Below the pieces are notes generated by a model. It was given only the letters and a program-made list of their open reading frames with translations, ran no database searches and was not told the origin of the DNA. A stretch of 64,000 nt of DNA from Draconibacterium sediminis (GTDB taxonomy: Bacteria > Bacteroidota > Bacteroidia > Bacteroidales > Prolixibacteraceae), in NCBI RefSeq assembly GCF_000949475.1, contig NZ_JRHC01000002.1, positions 248,001 to 312,000 of the forward strand, in the 5' to 3' direction. The translations under genes were made by a program, and so were the position numbers. Below are positions 59,608-64,000 of this stretch, one piece after another. Positions within the stretch are counted from its first letter, which is position 1; each line of letters begins with the position of its first letter.

Positions 59608-60810
59608 CTAATTATTCAATTCTATAATTTTTGCTACGATATCTTTTGCTACCTCAGCTTTATCTTTTAACTCAAAATCGGTTTGTTTATTGCCTTTTTC
59701 GATGATCGTTATTTTATTGGTATCAACACCAAATCCGGCTCCCTTGTCTTTTAACGAATTCAGCACAATAAAGTCGAGGTTCTTTTTCAATAATTTACCC
59801 TCAGCATTAGCCAGTTCGTTGTTGGTTTCAAGCGCAAAACCCACCAAAAGCTGCTTATTGGTTTTCAATTTCCCTAATTCAGCAGCAATATCTTTTGTTG
59901 GTTGTAACTCGATCTGCCAGTTTTCTTTACCACGCTTGGTTTTCTCTGTCTCCTTTTTTGCGGGAGTAAAATCGGCCACTGCAGCACACATTATTGCCCC
60001 ATCAACACTTTTAAAATGCTCAACCGATGCCTTGTACATTTCTTCCGCCGATTCAACCGGCACTACTGTTACACCTGCCTTTTGGGTAGAAACCGAAACA
60101 GGACCGGATACCAAAGTTACTTCGGCACCCTGTTCGGCCAGTTCTTCGGCAATGGCATAACCCATTTTGCCTGAAGAGTAGTTACCAATAAAACGAACAG
60201 GATCGATTTTTTCGAAAGTAGGACCGGCAGTTACCAGATAGGATTTATTCAGAAGTTTTTTTTTTACTCCAAGCTGTTGAATAACTGATTCGAGTATTTT
60301 TTCAGGTTCTTCCATACGGCCCTTGCCGGTTAAACCGCTGGCTAATTCTCCTTCGCCGGGTTCAACAATAATATTTCCGTACTCTTTCAGAATAGAAATA
60401 TTTCGTTGAGTTGAAGGATGTGCAAACATATCAAGGTCCATGGCTGGTGCCACCATAACCGGGCATTTAGCCGAAAGATATGTTGTTATCAACATATTAT
60501 CGGCAATACCGTTGGCCATTTTTCCCATAGTAGATGCAGTTGCCGGTGCAATAACCATTACATCGGCCCACAATCCAAGGTCAACATGGCTATTCCATGT
60601 ACCATCGTTTGCTCCAAAAAACTCGCTAATAACAGGTTTGTCCGACAATGCTGATAAAGTTACGGGTGTAATAAATTCTTTTCCGGCAGGTGTTATTACC
60701 ACTTGCACTTCGGCACCCTCCTTTATAAAAAGCCGAAGAAGCATTGCTGCCTTATAAGCTGCAATACTTCCTGTTATTCCGAGTATAATATTTTTTCCTT
60801 TGAGCCTCAT
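59608..60810 (-). CDS. coaBC: Phosphopantothenoylcysteine decarboxylase/synthase
   Basis: This bifunctional enzyme makes 4'-phosphopantetheine for coenzyme A. The 400-residue protein has the CoaC flavoprotein domain (1-185: ILGITGSIAAYKAAMLLRL, the active-site region APAMDLDMFAHP). The CoaB ligase domain (190-400) has SYLVTAGPTFEKIDPVRFIG, NYSSGKMGYAIAEEL and AAVADFTPAKKE. It is located between rpoZ and porD in a compact operon. The sequence looks ordinary for the family. Confidence 0.96.
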   Translation of the reverse strand: MRLKGKNIILGITGSIAAYKAAMLLRLFIKEGAEVQVVITPAGKEFITPVTLSALSDKPVISEFFGANDGTWNSHVDLGLWADVMVIAPATASTMGKMANGIADNMLITTYLSAKCPVMVAPAMDLDMFAHPSTQRNISILKEYGNIIVEPGEGELASGLTGKGRMEEPEKILESVIQQLGVKKKLLNKSYLVTAGPTFEKIDPVRFIGNYSSGKMGYAIAEELAEQGAEVTLVSGPVSVSTQKAGVTVVPVESAEEMYKASVEHFKSVDGAIMCAAVADFTPAKKETEKTKRGKENWQIELQPTKDIAAELGKLKTNKQLLVGFALETNNELANAEGKLLKKNLDFIVLNSLKDKGAGFGVDTNKITIIEKGNKQTDFELKDKAEVAKDIVAKIIELNN

Positions 60811-60827
60811 ATCAGGGCATCAAAAAA

Positions 60828-61163
60828 TTAGATACGTTTTTTGTTCTCGCGCGTTGGGTTACGGTGGTAAATTTCACCTTCTTTTAATTCTTCAAACGCA
60901 ATAAGAGTTGGCTTTGGCAAACGCTCGTAAAATTTAGAAATCTCGATTTGTTCTCTGTTTTCAAAGATTTCCTCCAGATTGTCGGTATACGAAGCGAATT
61001 CCTGTAATTTCTGGTTAAGCTCTTCTTTTAATTCCGACGAAATCTGATTTGCTCTTTTAGCAAGAATCATTACGGTTTCGTAAATATTTCCGGTTTCCTG
61101 AGTTAAAACTTCAAGATCGCGTGAAATAGTAGACGGAGCTGCTTTTGTTTTCTTGTAATCCAT
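60828..61163 (-). CDS. rpoZ: RNA polymerase omega subunit (Bacteroidota type)
   Basis: The 111-residue protein reads KTKAAPSTISRDLEVLTQET, TGNIYETVMILAKRANQISS (the omega helix, equivalent to N.fElv..A..Ra.qi), then PKPTLIAFEELKEGEIYHRN. It helps assemble RNA polymerase. The N-terminal extension and a longer helical middle are normal in this phylum. It starts three bases after the bamD stop. Confidence 0.9.
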   Translation of the reverse strand: MDYKKTKAAPSTISRDLEVLTQETGNIYETVMILAKRANQISSELKEELNQKLQEFASYTDNLEEIFENREQIEISKFYERLPKPTLIAFEELKEGEIYHRNPTRENKKRI

Positions 61164-61166
61164 ATT

Positions 61167-61985
61167 CTAATTAATGTTTAAATCTTCTTCTTTATAATTC
61201 AATATCTCAGAGGCTTTTTCGTAAAATTTATCTACCTCTTTTCTGTGATCACTTTCAGGATATTCATCGATAAATGAAAAATACTCGTCGAGTGCATTTG
61301 TATATCGTTCGTTTTGTTTATCAACAATACTTTTCTCAGCCAGTAAATACTTCGATTTTAGTAACATAAACTTCAACTCTTCGCGGTATTTACTTTCAGG
61401 ATATTTATCGAGGCTATTACCCAAGGCAATTACTGCCGCTTTGTATTGTTCAAAATCGTAGTACAATTTAGCACTTAAATACGATTTATATACCAATTTA
61501 TCAACCAATTCGTCGATTAAGCGGTTAGCCTCTTCAACACGGTCGCTATACGGATACAAGTTAATGTATAGTTGTAAGGCATCAATAGCCTCTTGAGTTA
61601 CCTGCTGATCGAGCCTTGCTTTCGGCGACAATAAGTACGAGCAGTAGCCAATCATAAATTGTGCTTCCTCAATATATTCGCTTGTTGGAAACTCTTTCAC
61701 CAGCGATTTAAAATAATGACCCGCCATTAAATAGTCTTTCTGACCGATCATACTTTTAGCATAGTAATAATAAATTTCGTCGGCTCGTGAGGTGCCGCGG
61801 TAAATGTTCACCAATTCTTTAAACAGCGTTGCTGAACGAACATATTCGCCGTCTTCGTAATACTCAACAGCTTTTTTGTATTTAAACTCGTAATCGGTAC
61901 TTTTTACAATCTTGTTATAGTCTCCGCACGAAGCTGTGATCAATAAAATTGCTAGTAGTCCGATCCCCAAAAATCTCATTTTCAT
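61167..61985 (-). CDS. bamD: Outer membrane assembly lipoprotein BamD
   Basis: The 272-residue lipoprotein has lipobox TASC followed by GDYNKIVKSTDYEFKYKKAV, and TPRs throughout (YYEDGEYVRSATLFKELVNI, GHYFKSLVKEFPTSEYIEEA, ALDEYFSFIDEYPESDHRKE). It is part of the BAM complex inserting outer-membrane proteins. Start choice: ATG codons lie at 61991, 61985 and 61979; a -7 box at 61996-62003 puts the transcript start near 61989, so the second or third is more likely. It is the first gene of the bamD-rpoZ-coaBC-porD-recN-cvfB series. Confidence 0.94.
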   Translation of the reverse strand: MKMRFLGIGLLAILLITASCGDYNKIVKSTDYEFKYKKAVEYYEDGEYVRSATLFKELVNIYRGTSRADEIYYYYAKSMIGQKDYLMAGHYFKSLVKEFPTSEYIEEAQFMIGYCSYLLSPKARLDQQVTQEAIDALQLYINLYPYSDRVEEANRLIDELVDKLVYKSYLSAKLYYDFEQYKAAVIALGNSLDKYPESKYREELKFMLLKSKYLLAEKSIVDKQNERYTNALDEYFSFIDEYPESDHRKEVDKFYEKASEILNYKEEDLNIN

Positions 61986-61995
61986 AAACATGGCG

Positions 61996-62003
61996 CAAAA
62001 ATA
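61996..62003 (-). promoter_or_regulatory. -7 box of the bamD operon
   Basis: TATTTTTG on the minus strand matches TAnnTTTG and ends five bases before the first candidate ATG, implying an almost leaderless bamD transcript. TTTC sits 18 bases upstream as a weak -33. Confidence 0.4.
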
Positions 62004-62156
62004 TACTTTTTTTAATTAATTGAAACGAATTAACCCTCAAATTTTAAGGAATTTACAGCTTTAGCCAAATATGTTATTTCACTGATTAACAATTGCATAG
62101 CTATAAACCACCGAATTATGGTCTGTGAAAATAAGGCAAATTCATTACGTTAAGTT

Positions 62157-62182
62157 AATGTGTTAGTATTATTTAACACATT
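62157..62182. promoter_or_regulatory. Inverted repeat overlapping the 62246 promoter
   Basis: AATGTGTTA, an eight-base spacer, then TAACACATT forms a perfect nine-base dyad. Its right arm overlaps the -33 box TTTG (62181-62184), the usual place for a repressor. The bound protein is unknown. Confidence 0.45.
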
Positions 62183-62211
62183 TGCTGAGATTTTAAAAAA
62201 GATTACATTTG
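62181..62211 (+). promoter_or_regulatory. Bacteroidota promoter of the alpha-oxoamine synthase gene
   Basis: TTTG (62181-62184), 19 bases, then TACATTTG (62204-62211) matches the TTTG-N19-21-TAnnTTTG consensus exactly. The gene starts 35 bases further on. Confidence 0.7.
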
Positions 62212-62245
62212 CATCCTTATAATTTAAACTTAAAAACAAATCATC

Positions 62246-63508
62246 GTGGATATATTTGATAAATTCAGAAATAATAAAGGTGATATTGGCAAGTGGATGG
62301 ACCAAATTCACGGGTATTTTGCGTTTCCAAAACTGGAAGGCGAGATTTCAGCCAGAATGAATTTCCGTGGTAAAGAAGTATTGACATGGAGTTTGAACAA
62401 CTACCTGGGATTGGGTAACCACCCGGAGGTTAGAAAAGCTGATGCTGAAGCTGCAGCACAGTACGGTATGGCTTACCCAATGGGCGCCAGAATGATGTCG
62501 GGACAAACAGTTAAACACGAACAACTGGAGCGTGAACTGGCTGCTTTTGTTAGCAAACCTGATGCATTTTTATTGAACTTCGGTTACCAGGGGATGGTTT
62601 CTGCAATCGATGTGCTTGCCAGCCGGAACGATGTAATTGTTTACGACTCGGAATCACACGCCTGTATTATGGACGGTGTTTTCCTTCATAAAGCAAAAGG
62701 TGGAAAAAGTTTTGTGTTCCAACACAACGATATGGAGAAATGCCGCAAAATGTTAGGTTTCGCTACAAAACGCGCTGCCGAAACAGGTGGTGGTATTTTA
62801 TTAATTACTGAAGGTGTTTTCGGTATGACCGGTCAGGTTGGAAAACTTGATGAGATTGTTGCACTGAAAAAAGAATTCGATTTCCGTTTGTTTGTTGACG
62901 ATGCACACGGTTTTGGAACAATGGGACCAACAGGTGCCGGTTCGGGTGAGCATTTTGGCGTACAGGATGGAATTGATATTTACTTCGGAACTTTTGCAAA
63001 AGCAATGGCCGGAATTGGTGGTTTTATTGCCTGCGAAACTGATATCTGCTACATTTTACGTTACAATATGCGTTCGCAAACTTTTGCGAAATCGTTGCCA
63101 ATGGCAATGACAATCGGTGCTTTGAAACGTTTGGACATGATTCGTACAATGCCTGAGTTGCGCGAAAAACTGTGGACAATTGTTAATGCACTGCAAAGCG
63201 GATTAAAAGAAGCCGGTTTCGATCTTGGAAAAACCAATACGCAGGTTACTCCGGTTTATATGAAAGGTGGCGAGGAAGAAGCAACTCAAATGATTTACGA
63301 TCTTCGCGAGAATTACGGAATTTTCTGCTCAATGGTAGTTTACCCGGTAATTCCAAAAGGAGAAATCCTTCTGCGTTTAATACCAACTGCAATGCATTCT
63401 TTAGAGGATGTAGAAATTACATTGAAAGCCTTTAAAGAAACCCGTAAAAAACTGGTTGCCGGTGAATACCGTACCGGTGAAATTGCAAAAGTTGAAGTGG
63501 ATATGTAA
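62246..63508 (+). CDS. Alpha-oxoamine synthase (serine/cysteate acyltransferase-like)
   Basis: The 420-residue PLP enzyme starts at GTG 62246. It shows SLNNYLGLGNHPEVRKAD, MGARMMSGQTVKHEQLER, DSESHACIMDG (His stacking on PLP), FVDDAHGFGTMG (Asp) and FGTFAKAMAGIGGF with the Schiff-base Lys. Family members join an acyl thioester to an amino acid with loss of CO2. In Bacteroidota relatives make 3-ketosphinganine or the cysteate-derived sulfonolipid base; glycine C-acetyltransferase is the other option. The substrate cannot be decided by eye. It has its own promoter, operator-like dyad and terminator. Confidence 0.85.
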   Translation: MDIFDKFRNNKGDIGKWMDQIHGYFAFPKLEGEISARMNFRGKEVLTWSLNNYLGLGNHPEVRKADAEAAAQYGMAYPMGARMMSGQTVKHEQLERELAAFVSKPDAFLLNFGYQGMVSAIDVLASRNDVIVYDSESHACIMDGVFLHKAKGGKSFVFQHNDMEKCRKMLGFATKRAAETGGGILLITEGVFGMTGQVGKLDEIVALKKEFDFRLFVDDAHGFGTMGPTGAGSGEHFGVQDGIDIYFGTFAKAMAGIGGFIACETDICYILRYNMRSQTFAKSLPMAMTIGALKRLDMIRTMPELREKLWTIVNALQSGLKEAGFDLGKTNTQVTPVYMKGGEEEATQMIYDLRENYGIFCSMVVYPVIPKGEILLRLIPTAMHSLEDVEITLKAFKETRKKLVAGEYRTGEIAKVEVDM

Positions 63509-63531
63509 TCCAATTAATAGAATATAATTTC

Positions 63532-63563
63532 AAGGGCTGTATTAAATTGATGCAGCCCTTTTT
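63532..63563 (+). terminator. Terminator of the alpha-oxoamine synthase gene
   Basis: AAGGGCTG (63532-63539) pairs with CAGCCCTT (63553-63560), followed by a T-run that continues to the stop codon of the convergent DUF1080 gene. Confidence 0.85.
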
Positions 63564-63998
63564 TTATTCTGTTGAAGAAATTTCATTTAATGGTGTCAAA
63601 TCCAGTTTCCGAAACTCAACCACGGCACCTTCTGCCTGAACGGCAATTTTTCCTTTACGGGCAGTGCAATTGAATCCATAATTTACCAAATCATTATTCA
63701 TCCAAACTTTAATTGTATCCGCGAAACATTCAATTACCATATTGTTCCACTCGCCCAAAGGTTTTTCCGAATCGTCTGTCAGGTTCGGTATTCTTCGTTT
63801 TTTACCTTCAGTAATCCCCCACTCATCTTTTGGTCCGCGTCTAACAACCATATTCGGCACTTCAATATCTTCAACAATACACCAAAAATCGCCGGCATCG
63901 CCATGCTGCATTTGTACTTCCAACGATTTAGGAAACATATCATACAAAGCCCGCGGTGTTGAAGCATGAACCAAAACGCCGCAGTTTCCCGGCTCTCC
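63564..63998 (-). CDS. DUF1080 protein, C-terminal part (cut by window edge)
   Basis: The frame enters from the right edge and ends at TAA 63564-63566. The visible 144 residues read GEPGNCGVLVHAS, YDMFPKSLEVQMQHGDAGDF, GEWNNMVIECFADTIKVWMN and GKIAVQAEGAVVEFRKLDLT. This matches DUF1080 (3-keto-disaccharide hydrolase family): the NxGVxxH strand, the E-x-Q strand and the final AEG..VEFR..L. It is a further member of the family besides the double-domain protein at 9710-11056. The real start is outside the window; a TTG at 63974 is only an internal codon. Confidence 0.85.
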   Translation of the reverse strand, partial: GEPGNCGVLVHASTPRALYDMFPKSLEVQMQHGDAGDFWCIVEDIEVPNMVVRRGPKDEWGITEGKKRRIPNLTDDSEKPLGEWNNMVIECFADTIKVWMNNDLVNYGFNCTARKGKIAVQAEGAVVEFRKLDLTPLNEISSTE

Positions 63999-64000
63999 GG

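Noticed and set aside
1..64000. tRNA, rRNA, tmRNA or insertion sequences
   Set aside because: No cloverleaf-like or rRNA sequence, transposase frame or terminal inverted repeat pair was recognised on either strand; a covariance-model search was not possible.

Overview
The window is chromosomal DNA of a Bacteroidota bacterium, most likely a marine or sediment member of the Marinilabiliales/Prolixibacteraceae type; I cannot name a genus. The evidence is the family content (PorD/DUF4835 of the type IX secretion system, Bacteroidota-type RpoZ, DUF6340 lipoproteins, LysM plus receptor-fold proteins, Tat-exported Gfo/Idh oxidoreductases with DUF1080), the gene order bamD-rpoZ-coaBC-porD-recN, weak ribosome binding sites, and -7 boxes of the TAnnTTTG kind. 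No rRNA, tRNA, transposase, phage gene or CRISPR array was seen.

Layout. 1-1430: two gene-cassette-like units (one cut by the window edge) separated by related, highly structured elements resembling integron attC sites. 1770-3433: a secreted coiled-coil protein and a small lipoprotein. 3555-4676: glycerate kinase. 4985-11056: two sugar-modification operons (two Tat-exported oxidoreductases, a double DUF1080 3-keto-glycoside hydrolase, DUF6807, an ApbE-like protein). 11231-15426: an S9 oligopeptidase lipoprotein and a GNAT/RLAN/ATP-grasp fusion. 15613-20153: a sodium:solute symporter and a three-gene phosphorelay. 20315-26749: aminopeptidase P, Nudix hydrolase, esterase, a conserved unknown and a five-LysM lipid/peptidoglycan-associated receptor-like protein. 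26954-33483: guaA, S41 protease, pnuC, nicotinamide riboside kinase, cysE and an RlmL-like methyltransferase.

33490-39227 is the most unusual part. Three tandem 45-48-residue peptide genes absent from ordinary gene calls share an almost invariant C-terminus with a GGG motif. They are divergent from a 963-residue exported TPR-CHAT protease, which converges on an operon for an ECF sigma factor and a membrane anti-sigma-like protein with four internal repeats and a periplasmic TPR domain. The peptide/CHAT intergenic region and the sigma promoter region share a 12-base motif (AAAAGGTAACCC) and a second box in the same order. I infer a self-contained protease, peptide and sigma-factor signalling module.

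39552-64000: TonB, a TIM-barrel sugar isomerase, Rex, a soluble Gfo/Idh enzyme, an isoprenoid-synthase-fold enzyme, YebC, a 46-residue zinc-ribbon protein, an aminoglycoside-phosphotransferase/RapZ fusion, YdcF, an M28 peptidase, a VWA membrane protein and three tandem paralogous lipoproteins. These are followed by a 42-base tandem repeat array with internal dyads, then cvfB, recN, porD, coaBC, rpoZ, bamD, an alpha-oxoamine synthase behind a clear promoter/operator, and a truncated DUF1080 gene at the right edge.
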